Assembly (NCBI GenBank): GCA_028583605.1
Contig: CM053329.1
Span: 14,500,369-14,564,368 of the forward strand
Direction: 5' to 3'
Source: Dastarcus helophoroides
Lineage: Eukaryota; Arthropoda; Insecta; Coleoptera; Bothrideridae
Length of the DNA: 64,000 bases
Both the position numbers and the translations under genes were made by a program. The stretch's first letter is position 1; each line of letters opens with the position of its first letter. The notes under the pieces are model-generated. The model ran no database searches, had not been told where the DNA came from, and saw only the letters and a program-made list of their open reading frames with translations. Shown one piece after another: positions 11,335-27,569 of this stretch.

Positions 11335-11598
11335 TTTGTTTTTGGTGGAACGGACTGGTCCTTGGTTACCTTCAAAAATTGAAATACAAATGTTATCCCC
11401 TGAAATCCAGAAAGATTAAAAAACACAACAGAGATTGCTTTAACGCGTTTCGATAACCAAGCTATCATCTTCAGAGATATACTAATAAAAATCTGCCCAA
11501 AGATGATAGCCTGGCTATCGAAACGCGTTACAACAACCTCTGTTGTATTTTTTAATCTTTATTGGTTTCAGCGGACAAGATTTGTATTTCATTTTTTT
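11335..11598. mobile_element. Family B inverted-arm element, copy 1
   Basis: Two arms lie in inverted orientation. The left arm opens with GGTGGAACGGACTGGTCC and reads through the TTAAAAAACACAAC block to a hammerhead-like core on the minus strand (about 11440-11482). The right arm has the mirrored core (GATGATAGC...GCTATCGAAACGCG, 11500-11530) and the shared tail. It is flanked by a near-identical 14-bp direct repeat, AAATATGCTCTAAT at 11321-11334 and AAATACGCTCTAAT at 11599-11612, interpreted as a target duplication with one change. Confidence 0.8.
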
Positions 11599-11654
11599 AA
11601 ATACGCTCTAATGTTAACAGTATTATGTAACTATGAGTAAGATGCGCAACAAAA

Positions 11655-11735
11655 TTAAAAAATTTTTGATCGCCAGCGAGGTTTGAACTCGCGACGGAAG
11701 AAGAAATCGTCCTACCCATCTAGGGATGCAACATC
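11655..11735 (-). repeat. tRNA-like SINE fragment
   Basis: On the minus strand there is a perfect tRNA T-arm: stem GCGAG/CTCGC with the 7-nt loop TTCAAAC. It is preceded by a D-arm-like stretch (GGGTAGGACG) and followed by a short acceptor-like tail and an A/T tail. No complete cloverleaf can be drawn, so a tRNA-derived SINE head is more likely than a functional tRNA. Confidence 0.5.
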
Positions 11736-12170
11736 GTTCAAAAGCATCGATGTTTGATGCTTGAAATTTCGACTTCTTAATGTCGAGAGTTTTCTCGAAA
11801 TTTCTCTGAGAAGTGGTTCTTTTTTAGAACTTTGGATATTTTTTATTTTTATCAACAACAAAGAGCAGAATTTTTATTATGCTTTATTAAACATTTTTGT
11901 TGTGACGTTCAGAAAATTTCGACTTTTTGCTCAACATTTATTTTTGATTCGTTTTTATTAACTTGCTTTCTTGTGTGTTTAAAATTTAGACTCAATCGAC
12001 ATTTGATATGTTTCTGTATGGTACAAGTTTTGCAATAGATTTTAAACTAACTTCCTGATGAGCTAGAGACTTTAAACTGTAACCATTGTTCAAGGGCAAA
12101 GTTAGGTCATCGCTGGGGATGCAACATCGTTCAAAGAAGCCTCGATGTTTGAACATCGATATTCTTTTTT
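11723..12170. repeat. Two copies of a GGGATGCAACATCG motif, hAT-like end
   Basis: GGGATGCAACATCGTTCAAA occurs at about 11726 and 12118, each followed by a GATGTTTGA... palindrome-like stretch (CATCGATGTTTGA). The leading TAGGGATGCAA... resembles terminal repeats of some hAT elements. A related start (TAGGGATGCAAACGATAG) occurs near 30914. The 390 bp between the copies have no recognised content. Confidence 0.45.
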
Positions 12171-12229
12171 AATAAAACATTGATGTCTCAAACATTGATA
12201 TTTGATAACGATACTGTTCAATGAATTTT

Positions 12230-16440
<4,211 letters not shown>

Positions 16441-17055
16441 AAAAAGACTTAAATTTGCTAATTAAAAATAGCAATTATTGGACGCACCACACTGCCAAGT
16501 GTCAAGATTGTTGGGGGAGAAGAGTAGTGGGATGTAACTGTCATCTGCCTAATTTAACCATAGAGTGTGCTCATTATAGAGCGACTTATTCTCGAAATTT
16601 CGGGAAAAAATTTGATATCAAAGTCGAAAATTCAAGTTTAAAGTCGAAATTTCGACATTAATCTCGAAATTTTAGTAAAAAAGTTAAAATTTCCAGGAAA
16701 TAGCCGAATTTTCGAGAAAAAAGTCGAAATTTTGAGCGTAAAGACGAAATTTCGAGTTTAAAGCAGAAATCTCTTAAAGTATTTTTTTAAACCAATGTCC
16801 TTTTTACGTTTTTGTAAAATATCGACTTTAAACACGAAATTTCGACTTTTTTTCTCGAAAATTCTACTTTAACCTTGAAATTTCAAGAAAAAGGTCGAAA
16901 TTTTGAGTAATAAAAAATTGAACTTACTGAACGTACTCTACTGCTAAGTGTCAACATTAAATTGTAAAAAAATTGGTGCTTAGAATATAGTCTTATATTC
17001 TAAGGGTTGGTGGGGCTTAACTGTCATCTGCCTAACAACCATAGAATAAGCAATT
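16441..17055 (-). repeat. Satellite with two copies of a 115-140-bp interposed block, minus polarity
   Basis: After about 16570 the core unit reads in the opposite sense (GTCGAAATTTCGAG). A non-satellite block (ACTGCCAAGTGTCAA ... TAACTGTCATCTGCCTAA ... ACCATAGA) occurs at about 16461-16575 and again at 16914-17045. The second copy carries an extra hairpin-like AGAATATAGTCTTATATTCT. The polarity change coincides with the first block. Confidence 0.75.
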
Positions 17056-17380
17056 TCGAAATTTCGTGAAAAAAATTTGAAATTTCGAGACTAAAGCCGA
17101 AATTTCGACTTTATTTATGAAATTTCCTCAAAAAAGTCGAAATTTGGAAAATGAAGTAGAAATTTTCACTTTAATCTCTTAATTTCCAGTTTAAATTTTA
17201 TATTTTTAAATATATTTTTATAAATTAATGCCTAAAAATATATAAATAAAAGACAAAGCAGAAATTAAATATGTATGGGAATTTTTTAATTAGGAATAAA
17301 TAATTAAAATATAAATATTAGTCTTTAAAATCCAAGAAAAAACTTTCAAAATTAAACTAGGCCAATTCATCATTATTATT
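17056..17380 (-). repeat. End of the satellite array and AT-rich transition
   Basis: Decayed GTCGAAATTT units fade out by about 17170 into A/T-rich DNA with no gene. Confidence 0.55.
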
Positions 17381-17399
17381 CAATTTTTCTTTTATTAGA

Positions 17400-17537
17400 A
17401 ATGTTTAAAAATTTCACAACAAGGCGATTAATCAGAAATCGATCTTTCAGCACCCAATTTTATCGGGAATCGATACTTTTGCTCACGATTCGAATCGACT
17501 CAAAAATCGATTATTTTAAAAAGGAATCGACATCCCT
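17400..17537. mobile_element. hAT-like terminal fragment with ATCGATT motifs
   Basis: Repeated AATCGAT motifs (six or so in 130 bp) end in GGAATCGACATCCCTA. The reverse complement, TAGGGATGTCGATTCC, is a familiar style of hAT terminal repeat. No partner end or target duplication could be identified, so only one terminus is called. Confidence 0.45.
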
Positions 17538-18100
17538 ATTAAAAATATCAATTACTGTAGTTGAAAGCCAAAATTTTGAAAATATCGTTAAACTTTTCAA
17601 AGAAAACCTGAAATGATAAACCTTTTCAAAAAATTCCCAATTGTAACTTCTAATTTTTGATATTTCAACTTTTTTTCTAAAGATTTTGACGTTAAAAATC
17701 GTAACGTTACCGAGATTTCAGCTTATTTTTTTAAATTGTGCTCATCCTTAAACTTTCGAATTAATTTAAACAAATATTTCCTAAAATTTCACTTTTCATT
17801 TTGATATTGTTTAACCCTTTTTGTTTTTATTTTTTAAATTGTTGACTTTAATGTTTCTAGTTTAAACTAGAAATATATATGTTTTTTTTCAATTTATTTA
17901 ACATTTCTTCGGCCCAGTTTGGAAATATTTAAATTTTTCTGGTTTGTTGACAATTTTCTAAACAGTTTTTGAAATGCGACTACGTGATATTTAAATTTAT
18001 TGAAAACGTCACTTCATGACAGTTCACAAATTAGGAGGTCTACCATGAAGAATAGAAATATATAGTCAGAGAGAAGAGTTAGCTATGTTTAAGAAACAAG
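17538..18100. other. AT-rich sequence, no gene recognised
   Basis: AT-rich DNA with short T runs and scattered satellite-like units. No frame with a recognisable motif. Confidence 0.5.
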
Positions 18101-18114
18101 TTAGAAGCGACTTA

Positions 18115-18225
18115 CCATGGCCCGCGTAACTCGGTTGGTTAAGGGTACATGTCACAGTCTTCACAGCTTGACATGTCACAGGTTCGACCTGCGTTGTCAA
18201 CCACGTATTTTTTAAGTTTACATTT
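18115..18225 (+). repeat. tRNA-derived SINE head
   Basis: A pol III box A-like sequence (CGTAACTCGGTTGGTTAAG) is followed about 45 bp later by a box B-like sequence (GGTTCGACCTG), the spacing of a tRNA gene promoter. The start GCCCGCGTAACTC is tRNA-like. The middle carries a duplicated TGACATGTCACA-type stretch, so no proper anticodon arm forms. A SINE is more likely than a tRNA gene. The flanking sequence was not matched to another copy. Confidence 0.55.
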
Positions 18226-18255
18226 CTTAGGCCCGTTGAGCAAATTTTCATAGAA

Positions 18256-18380
18256 GGTAAACTTGTCGTTTCGCCTTATTGTCATGCTAATTTCGTTATT
18301 ATTATGGTCTGATGTCAACTGTAGAGCATGTTGGTAACGAAATTAGCGTGACGCTAACGCGCAACAATAAGTTTATCTCC
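18256..18380. repeat. Inverted repeat (about 45-bp arms)
   Basis: GTAAACTTGT...TTATTGTCATGCTAATTTCGTTA is mirrored by AACGAAATTAGCGTGAC...ACAATAAGTTTA. It could be a small MITE or part of the SINE tail. No target duplication was identified. Confidence 0.6.
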
Positions 18381-18463
18381 TATTCAAAATAGCTTAACGC
18401 GCCTAAAGAAATCTTCACTTAAAAAAAAAACTGTGTTCAGAAACCAACATAATTTAATTCCTA

Positions 18464-18975
18464 CCCTTTAAATACTTGTTCTCCTCCAACATTTTATTTT
18501 ATAGGAAAAATTAAATTAGTTTTCTTTCGAAACTCTAGAGCAGAGACGAATGGTTGGTGACATGTCTCTTTTCTACAAATACTATCATGGGAGTTGCTCG
18601 CAAGGACTAATAGGATTGATCCCCCCAAGGGCAAGATTTTTGAGGCATACAACAGTCGGAGATAGCAAATTCCTGTGCGGTCCAGCTTGACACAGTGAGG
18701 ACTTCTGTCTACGAAGACTCTTCTTTCTAGAGAACTTCCAATCTATGGAATTCGTTACCAAATTGAATTTTCCCCAAAAATTACAACCTATACTTGTTTA
18801 AGAAGGCGGTTCATCTCCATCTATCTTTGTTTTCGCATCCTACTCGCAATGCATTGATGGCATAATAGGGTTATCCTTTGCGAGTGGATTGAACATAAAA
18901 AAAATCCAATTTCTACCCTTTAAATTCTTGTTCTCCTTTAATATTTTATTTTATAGGAAAAATTTAAACAGTTTT
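18464..18975. repeat. Roughly 65-bp direct repeat flanking a LINE tail
   Basis: A segment with CTACCCTTTAAAT, CTTGTTCTCCT and ATTTTATTTTATAGG occurs at about 18464-18530 and again at 18909-18975. The repeats enclose the LINE fragment. They are too long for a simple target duplication, so an older duplication around the insertion is likely. Confidence 0.65.
18531..18890 (+). pseudogene. LINE (non-LTR retrotransposon) reverse transcriptase C-terminal remnant
   Basis: Translation gives RRMVGDMSLFYKYYHGSCS near 18545-18600, continuing through LIGLIPPRARFLRHTT to a stop. In another frame it gives RTSNLWNSLPN near 18730, followed by a stop, then IFPKNYNLYLFKKAVH. The order of a FYxYYHGxCS block, a PP...R block, an LWNSLP block, an FPxxYNL block and an FKxxVHxHL block is the conserved C-terminal tail of insect jockey/CR1-like LINE ORF2 proteins. 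At least two stops and one frameshift break it. No catalytic reverse-transcriptase motif is present, so it is a 5'-truncated dead copy. Confidence 0.75.
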
Positions 18976-21520
18976 CCAAATTTCAATACATCGAAATACT
19001 GATTTTTTTCAAATTTGTCTTCTATTTCTCTTCTCAGAATTTCCGCTCCTATTTTCAAATTCCACCTTCCTATTTCGATTTGAGCTTTTTTTTGAAATTT
19101 ACCCTCTCAACATTGGCATTTTTTAAACATCGATCATCTCTGCGTCAATACTATAACCTTGACCTCTTAAAATACCTCTATTGAAATTTTAAAATGCTTT
19201 CAAGCGTCGTCCAGTCGTTGGAAACGAGAAGGAAATGCGGCATAATTAAATCGTTTTCAATGGCCCTGCTGCATGACGCGGAAATGCCGGTGAATTTTCC
19301 GAAACTGCCAGTTGTTATCGCACTGAAACGTTTCCAGTGAAGTTAGATATTATACCAAGAACGAATGCACTTTCGAGCTGACTGAATTACATCTGAGAAA
19401 CTCGTTACTTGAAAGCTGCTGCAGGATAGTAGGATTTATTTCTGAAAAACAAACTTATTTTTGCACCGGTATAGGAATAACTTGAATGCTTGAAGAGTAG
19501 CAGTCAAGGTTTTTAATTGTAAATATGTGCTTTGCCTGTAATTGTTGACAATTTTAATATTAAATTATCCAGTATTATAGACTTTGGACACAAAGTCGAG
19601 AAGTCTTTAAACAAAGTTAGCAGTAGCTGAAAAATTATGAAAAAATTAAATAATTTATAATTTTAATCCCCCACAAACTAATAGGACAAAGATGGGGCCT
19701 TCTCTCTAACTTCGGGGGCGATCTCGAGAGAATTACATTCGCTAACACTGAAGACCTGAAGGATTCGCTACGTGCGTGTACTCGCGAATGAGATTTCATA
19801 CCGCGTCGTTGCATCCCACATTAAAAACAATTCACCAATACAACTTTCCCGGTCACAACCCCCTAATTGGACCAACAAATCCCTCATATGATCATAGCTT
19901 CTTACTTAAAATTACAACTGAAAATCAGGCGGAACCATGCTTCCTATGCCATACTCAATATAAATCAAACCATTGGAAAACAAACCTCCCAATATAAATA
20001 CTTCGTATTTCAAACTTTTAGATTCAAGTCTATAATAAGCTGCCATTTAGTTTCGAAAATACGAGACAGCATCCAAATTGCGTGATCCCGTTAACCATAT
20101 TTACGCAGTCGATTTGCATATTTAGAAATTTTGATTTAAAGTATAGCCAAAAAATTTCCAGTAGCCTCTTCCCCCAGCTAATTTCGCTAATTGGGCGCAT
20201 TTGTTTGAGATTTTCGATTAAAGGTCATAATCCGTGAGTGTCTTGAAAGATATTCAGGCGGCGGGTTTATTCTTCGAAAAGAGCGAAAAACTTCTTTCGT
20301 ACTAAAAAGCCACTTTCATTACGAACATCGGAAATGGAATCATAAGCAGATGTTTCGCTTGCTCGCAAGGATGAATGAAAGCCTCCCTTAAGGGTCCATT
20401 TTTGTTTTCAAGCAGCAATGTTTGCTTTTGTTAGAAAAAGCAACGTTCTTTGACTTTTCCGAGTGCACTTGTTTGTTATTCACGTGCACTTTGACCTACT
20501 AGTCCCGTTGAAATTATTTCCGGTGCCACCGCAATGTTTAATGCGAAATAAATGATAATTTGGTGAAAACTAATTTAAACGTCCGAGGCACTTATCAGCA
20601 TAAATACTTTCGGAATATTTTGAGTGCTCTAAAAGGCTTTAAACCGCTTGTTGACAATAACGACAACTTTGGAATTGTTCGGCGCTGAAGTTTTCCAATT
20701 TCAGCGATACAGAATGTCACAAATTACTACCCCGCGTTGGTCCCTTTAATGACGTCCTCAAGATTATTCGACGGAGACAAGAAAACGATGATTTAAAACA
20801 ACTCAGTCGGGGTATACATTAAACATCTCATCAAGCGTAATATTTAGATTGTTCTGCGTATTCTGCGAATTTGATTCGGAAGTTTATGCATATTTCGTAG
20901 CTTAAATAAAGCTTTATTACTCCGCTTCTTGTGCTTAGAACATTTGTTATTCAAATAAAGTTATCAAATACGCACCTGGATTCTTTCACAGGAAGTTTGT
21001 TTTTTCAAGAATTTTTCATTTCGCTTTCATTTGGCAAGCTTAAAACTCGTAAAAAAGTTTTAGGACAAAAAATGATTCTGCTCACTAAAGAATTCTAATT
21101 AACCATTTAAATATTATTAACTAAGTATAACTATCTTATCTTGGACAAATGTGTTGAATTTGGTTTAACTATGACGACTCAATTTCTTTTAAAAGCCGAC
21201 TAACAAGTCAGCAGCGAGAAAGTTCGGTTTAAAATTTGGTGGATGCGCCGGATTTTTCAGGATAATAAACCTATTACCCATCCCAGGGGAATAATTCCGG
21301 CTTCTACAATTTTATCTTTGGGCAAATTAAATTGATCTAAAGCGTGTCATTACTAATTTTCTAATTATGTCTAATTATGTCGTCGGCTCGACAGTAATAT
21401 TATTCAAACCGTTGGAGATATATTGATCACATAAATTGACGTCGTCATGTCGTAAATTATCTCGTTATGAATTTTCTACAAAAGCGTTTTTCCCGTGGTT
21501 CTTCGATATTCTAAACTGCG
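18976..21520. other. Unique sequence, no gene recognised
   Basis: About 2.5 kb of ordinary balanced DNA. The small frames at 19776-20085 show no domain. No RNA gene, repeat family or transposon end was found, and it may be intron or intergenic. Confidence 0.5.
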
Positions 21521-21528
21521 TTATGTGG

Positions 21529-21690
21529 AGCAGTGGTTCCCAAACTTTTTCTGTTAAGCTTGACGGACAGAGAAAGAGCAAAACAGTTTTAGTCAAAAAC
21601 GTTTTATTTCAAACAAAAACGTTTTGCTCTTTCTGTATATATCAAGCCGAAAACGACAATAGAAGGCTCGACGTTGAACAGCCTGATTGT
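21529..21690 (+). mobile_element. hAT-like terminus with internal hairpin
   Basis: CAGTGGTTCCCAAACTTTTT at 21532 is the usual style of one hAT terminal repeat group. About 35 bp downstream an inverted repeat (AGAAAGAGCAAAAC with GTTTTGCTCTTTCT) forms a hairpin at 21569-21635. I could not find the opposite terminus, so this may be a fragment. Confidence 0.45.
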
Positions 21691-22300
21691 GACTAAATGA
21701 GCCTAAACCTGCTTTAAAACATGCGATTAATCAGTGTGTGTCAGCTTAATTTACTTTAAAGTACCCACATTCGTTCTGAAAAACTGATGAACAAAAAAAG
21801 AAAACTAGAAGACTTGTCGGCTAAATATATGTTAATTAAGTGAACCTGAAGCGATCGAATTTCCAGATTAAATTAGTTTTTAAAAAAGGAACGTGTATTT
21901 TGACATAAAAGTAAAAAAATTGCAAACCACAAAATAAATAACAACCAGAAGGCTAACTCGTATCAGACGACCGTTTGAGTCCCCTAACTTTTAAGCGCAT
22001 CTATGATGAAAATCTATGTTGAAAGTGCCAGTGCAAAAGAGATGCCAAGGTCCGAGATTTTAAAGCAATCGGGTCCGGTTATATATCAAACTTTTCTTTA
22101 GAATTGAAGTATCATATTTTATTCTACCACTGTTAGTGAAGGATTTAATTCTTAAAAGAAATTCCTAGAATTACTCAAATATTATCAAAACACAATAATC
22201 AAAATAATGTGCGGTACGCCTAAGTAAAAAAGCTGTTTATAACAATTCGAGGTTACAGGTTGTCGGCATCGACCACAAAGAGATAAGGCGAGAGTTAACC
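21691..22300. other. Unique sequence, no gene recognised
   Basis: Ordinary balanced DNA without repeat structure or recognisable coding motif. Confidence 0.5.
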
Positions 22301-22319
22301 TTTTGGTTGTTACTTATTT

Positions 22320-24400
22320 TGTGGCCGAACCTTTTGGAAAACTACAAAAAATTTCCAAATTGCCAGACGTCGAATTCTGTGAAGAAGTCACAATTTGCAA
22401 AATAAATCCTGTTTTGAAAAAAACATTACAAGTTCCAAAATTATTTCTGTCAATTGTTACTTTAATTTTGAAACTTACGAGAAATGTTTCTGTTTATTTT
22501 TTAGAAATATTGCTTTCAAAAATTATAAATTTTTATGAAAAGTTAAATCGAATTTTGTCAAAATGTTGAATTTTACGATAAACGTCGAAATTTCGAGAAG
22601 ACGAATTTGACGAAAGACGTTACCGTATGATAAAATTTTTTAAAAAATTAAAAGAAATTGATTTCTAAAAATAAGATTTTTATAAAGTATTGCCCAAGTT
22701 TCTAGGAAAATGTTGAAACAATTTTAAGAAAATTTAATTGTGAACGAAAAAAGTAGAATTTTGAGTATAAAGCAGTAGGTTCCAAAAGAACGAGTTGCGA
22801 GAATCGAAAACCAATTTTGGAACTCAGTATTTTTGGAAATTTAATTTTGAAACAAAAATCCAACTTTCCAAAAAAATTCGGAAAAAATCGGAGTCTCCAA
22901 ATGTCAAATTTTGAGATAAAAAATCATGATTTCCAAGAATATTTTTCTTGAAATATTTACTTTGTTATTTAAATTTTAAATTAATTAATAATTAAATTTT
23001 AAAGCAGAATATATACTTTGATAAATAAGTATTTTCAAAATTTCTCAAAAATTATTTTTACTTTTTTGTAACATTTTAATTTTATTAGGGACAAATAAAC
23101 GAATTTGAGAAAGTTGAAACTTCAAAGAAAAGCCAAATTTGAGGAAAAAGTCTACCATTTTAGAAACATAAATCGTCGCATTTCGGAGATAAAAGTCGAA
23201 GCTTTGAAAATAAAGCAATTTTGAGATTACAAATAAAATTTCTGGAAAGTCAAATCATAAAAAATTGAAATTATCCAGAAAAAGACGACATAAGAAATGG
23301 GCGAAATTTTCCTAAAAAACGTTTTTTAAAAAAATTTAACATTAGTAGGCAGCAGAAAAGAAATTTTGCCAAAAGAATAAATTTTAAGAAAAAGTCAAGA
23401 TTTCTAGGAACATAAAGGACTGGATCATGAGATTATGGCAACATTTCGAAAAAAATCATACTTTCTAATACTCATATATCGAAATTTTGAAAAAAAGGTA
23501 AAGTTTGATAGAAAAATTCCAAAAACAAAAGGAATTTATAAAAAATCGAAACTTTGAAAAAAATATAAAAATTTCGAGCAGAATACAAATTTCGAGAAAA
23601 AAGCCAAAATGTTCAGAAATGTATAATATTGAATTTTGAAAAAAAACAACAAAATTTGGGGCATACAACGGATTTTACGAAACAAGTTAAAATTTATTAA
23701 AGTCGGATTTTAAAAATATTAAATAACAACAAAATTTACCAGAAAAAATCCGATGTTTGAGAAGAAATGGACAATTGTTAATCAATTTTGAGAAAAAAGA
23801 CATTTTCAAGAAAACAAATAAAAATTTTACACAAAAAATCAAATTTTGGGAAAAAGTCAAATTTTGGGAATAGAAGTTTATGAAAAAACGACATTTTGTA
23901 CAAAAATACGAATTTCATGAAAAAGTCAAAATTTCCAGAAACGTATAATACCAAATTTAAAAAAAAATAAAATTTGGGGCAGAAAACAGATTTTAAGAAA
24001 GCAGTTAAAATTTATGAAAGTCAGATTTTAAAAGTTTCAAATAACAACAAAATTTTCGAAAAAAATCCAATGTTTAAAATGAAATAAACAATTGTTAATT
24101 CGTATTAAGAAAAAAGACAAAATTTCAAGAAAAAAAATGGAAATTTGGCACAAAAACTCAAATTTTGGGGAAAAAGTCAAATTTTGGGAAAGAAGTCAAA
24201 TTTTGGGAGTAGAAGTTTATGAAAAAACGACTTTTAAATAACAATTGAAATTTTATCAAAAAGATGAATTTTGAGGAAGAATTATAAAGGATTGGATCTT
24301 ATAATTATGTCGAAATTTTGAAAAACAAAATGGGGTTTTAAAATAAATTACGGAATTTCTAAAAAAAGGTAAATTTCGTTGGAAAAAATTGAAATCTCGT
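22320..24400 (-). repeat. Degenerate satellite array, minus polarity, about 325-bp higher-order unit
   Basis: Units read GAAAAAGTCGAAATTT on the plus strand. A landmark block (GTATAATA... then AAAATTTGGGGCA) recurs near 23619 and 23944. An AAAGGAYTGGATC block recurs near 23416 and 24285. Confidence 0.8.
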
Positions 24401-27270
24401 CTTTTTTTCAGAATTTCAATGTTTTCTTTTCAAAATTTGTCTTTTTTGATAAACAACTAATCTCAATATTCGAAAATTTTTTCAAAATTTCAACTTCCTA
24501 GAAAATTTTTATTGTTTTCTCGAAGTTTCGTTTTTTTGCTGGAAATGCGTATTTTTTGAAGATTTGGACCATTTTTTCAAAATTTGACCATTTTATTAAA
24601 ATTTCAACTTTTTCTAGAAAGTTTTTATTGTTTTCTCGAAGTTTTGTGTTTTTTTGCTGGAAATGTGTATATTTCTGGAATTTGGACTATTTTTTCAAAA
24701 TTCGTTTTTTCTCAAATTTAAATTTTACTCCAAAATTTAACTTTTTCCTAAAATTGACTTCCTTTGAAAATTTTCAAAGTATTTCTTGATATAGGACCAT
24801 TTCGACTTTTTTCCGAAATTTCCCCTTTTTTGAAATTTGGTCTTTTTTTTCGAAATTTCTTTTCTTTTCAAAATTTGTTTTTGGAAATTTACACTTTTTT
24901 CTTAAAATTCGTCTTTTTCTCAAATTTCGACTCTTCTTTTGGAAATTTTGAACTTTATGGCAACATCTTATCCTTTACAATTTTAGAAATCTTAACTTTT
25001 TCTTTAAAATTCGTCTTTTTTTTTAAATTTCGATGTTTTTTTCAATTCGTCTTTTTTATAAACACCTATTCTAAAAATTTAACCATTTTATCAAAATTTA
25101 ACTTTCCTAAATAGTTTTTATTGTTTTCCCAAAGTTTCGTTTTTTTTTTGGATAAAAATATGTATTTTCCAGGGATTTTAGCTGTTTTTTCAAAATTCGT
25201 CTTTTTTATAAACAGCTATTCTCAAAATTTAACCATTTTAGTAAAACTTCAACTTTCTTAAAAAGTTTTTATTGTTTTCTTGAAGATTCGTGTTTTTTTG
25301 GCTAAAAATACTTATTTTTTGGGGATTTAGATTTTTTTTTAATTCGTCTCTTCTATAAACAACTAGTCTCGAAATTTGACCATTTTATCAAAATTTGAAC
25401 TTTCTTAGGAAATTTGTATTGTTTTCCTGAACCTTCGTTCTTTTTTGCTGAAAATACGCATTTTTTGGGGATTTGAACTATTTTTTCAAAATTGGTTTTT
25501 TCATAAGCAGCTAGTCTTAAAATTTGACAATTTTATCAAAATTTGAACTTTCTTAGGAGATTTGTATTGTTTTCTCGAAGTTTCGTTCTTTTTTGCTGGA
25601 AATACGTATTTTCGGGGTATGAACTATTTTTTCAAAGTTTATCTTTTTTATAGGCAGCTATTCTCAAGATTTGGCCATTTTTTCAGAGTTTTAACTTTCC
25701 TAGGAAATTTTTATTGTTTTCTTGAAGTTTCGTTTATTTTACTAAAAATACGTATTTTTGGGGATATGGAGTACTTTTTCAAAACTCGTCTTTTTTTTTA
25801 CAAATAGCTATTCTCGAAATTTGACAATTTTACCAAAATTTCAACTTTCTTGGTAAATTTTTATTGTTTTCTCGAAGATTCGTCGTTTTTTCTTTTGGCT
25901 GGAAATATGTATTTTTTTGGAGATTTGGATTGTTTTTGGAAAATTCGTTTTTTTATAAGCAGCTTTTCTCAAAATTTGACTATTTTATCAAAATTTCAAC
26001 TTTCCTAGAAAGTTTTTATTGTTTTCTCGAAGTTTTTTTTTTTGGTTGAAAATATGTTATTTTTGTGGATTTGGTCTGTCTTTTCAAAATTAGCTTTTCT
26101 TATAAGCAACTATTCCCAAAATTTGACCATTTTTTCAAAATTTCAACTTTCCTAGGATATTTTTATTGTTTTCTTGAAGTTTCGTTTTTGGCTGGAAATA
26201 CACATATTTCAGAGATTTGGACTATTTTTTCAATTTTTGTCTTTTTTATGAACAACTATTCTCAAAATTCAACCATTTTATCAAAATTTTAACTTTCTCA
26301 AAGTTTTGTTATTTTTTTGGTTGGAAATACGTATTTTTCGGGGATTTGGACTGTTTTTTCAAAATTCGTCTTTATAATAAGCAGCTGTTTTTAAAATTTG
26401 ACCATTTTCTCAAAATTTCAACTTAACTAGGATATTTTTATTGTTTTCTCGAAGTTTTGGTTTTTTTGCTGAAAATACGTATTTTTTAGGAATTTGGACT
26501 ATTTTTTTTCAAAATTGTTTGTTCTGAAATTTAATTTTTTCTTAAAACTAATTTTCTTTAAAAAATTTCGAATTTTTTTCCTCAACTATTCTCAAAATGT
26601 AACCATTTTATCAAAATGTAACCATTTTATCAAAATTTGAACTTTCCTAGGTAGTTTCTATTGTTTTCTCGAAGCTTCGTTTTTTTTTGGTTGGAAATAC
26701 GTATTTTTTGAGGATTTGGACTGTTTTTTCAAAAATTTTTTTATAGGCATCTGTTTTCAAAATTTGACCATTTTTTTTTTCAAAATTAAACATTCCTAGG
26801 ATATTTTAATTGTTTTTTCGAAGTTTCGTTTTTTTGCTGGAAAAACGTAATTTTTAATGATTTGGAATATTTTTTCAAAATTTGTTTTTTCTAAAATCTA
26901 AATTTTACTCCAAAATTTATTTTTTTCCTAAAACTGATTTTTTTAGAAAAATTTCGAATTTTTTAATACAGGATCATGAAATTTCGACTTTTTTCCCGAA
27001 TTTCCCCTTTTTTTTCGAAGTTCCGTTTGGGTTCTTTTTCTAAAAATGTTGGTCTTCTGTCAGAAATCTTCACTGAATTCCTAATGTTTTTGGAAATTTC
27101 GACTTTTTCCTCGAATTCATTTTTTTTAAATGCTGATCTTTTCTTGTAAAATAAATATTTTTTTTAAAATTCGAATTCATTCCCAAAATTCTACTTTTTG
27201 GTCTTTTCATTCCAAAATCATCTTTTTCTGAAATCACGCCATTTTTTCAAGATAATAATTTTAAAAAAAA
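24400..27270 (+). repeat. Satellite array, plus polarity, with a 149-bp monomer
   Basis: The block TTATTGTTTTCTCGAAG recurs near 24633, 25117, 25268, 25417, 25566, 25715, 25862, 26017, 26165, 26440, 26659 and 26807, mostly 147-155 bp apart. Each monomer contains an AAATTTGACCATTTTATC block and a GCTGGAAATACGTATTTT block. It is the most regular satellite in the window and lies back to back with the minus-polarity array to its left. Confidence 0.88.
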
Positions 27271-27329
27271 AACTTGAAATTTTCAAAAAAAGGTTCATAA
27301 ATATTAAACTTTATTAACGATTAAAACAA

Positions 27330-27530
27330 CAGATATTAAAAATTTTACGATGTCTCATATTTGCTATTACCGGACCTGCTTTCGCTTTTCAGCATCATCA
27401 GTGGTTATACCAGAAATTTGTTTAGCCTTTATTATGCTAACAAGCTCTATGAGTCACAAACTCCTACGAATATTTCGTCTAATCTAATGTTAATTAAAAA
27501 GAAAGGTAAAAATTCAGAAGGATTCGAAGT
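27330..27530 (-). mobile_element. Fragment of a hammerhead-like (type D) repeat
   Basis: A non-satellite insert within the array. On the minus strand it reads CCACTGATGATGCTGAAAAG, then CGAAAGCAGGTCCGG. The core CTGATGA (27395-27401), one extra T, stem II GCT/AGC with a GAAA loop, then GAAAGC gives a hammerhead-like shape with the same one-nucleotide insertion as types B and C. Neither stem I nor stem III is convincing, so activity is doubtful. It may mark the end of a Penelope-like or related retroelement. Confidence 0.4.
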
Positions 27531-27569
27531 ATTATAAACGTTATATTTTGACAAAAATACAAAAATAAC

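Noticed and set aside
11655..11735. Functional tRNA gene
   Set aside because: Only the T-arm is perfect. The acceptor and anticodon arms do not form, so a SINE fragment is more likely.
18115..18225. Functional tRNA gene
   Set aside because: Box A and box B are present, but the central part is duplicated and no anticodon arm or acceptor stem can be drawn.
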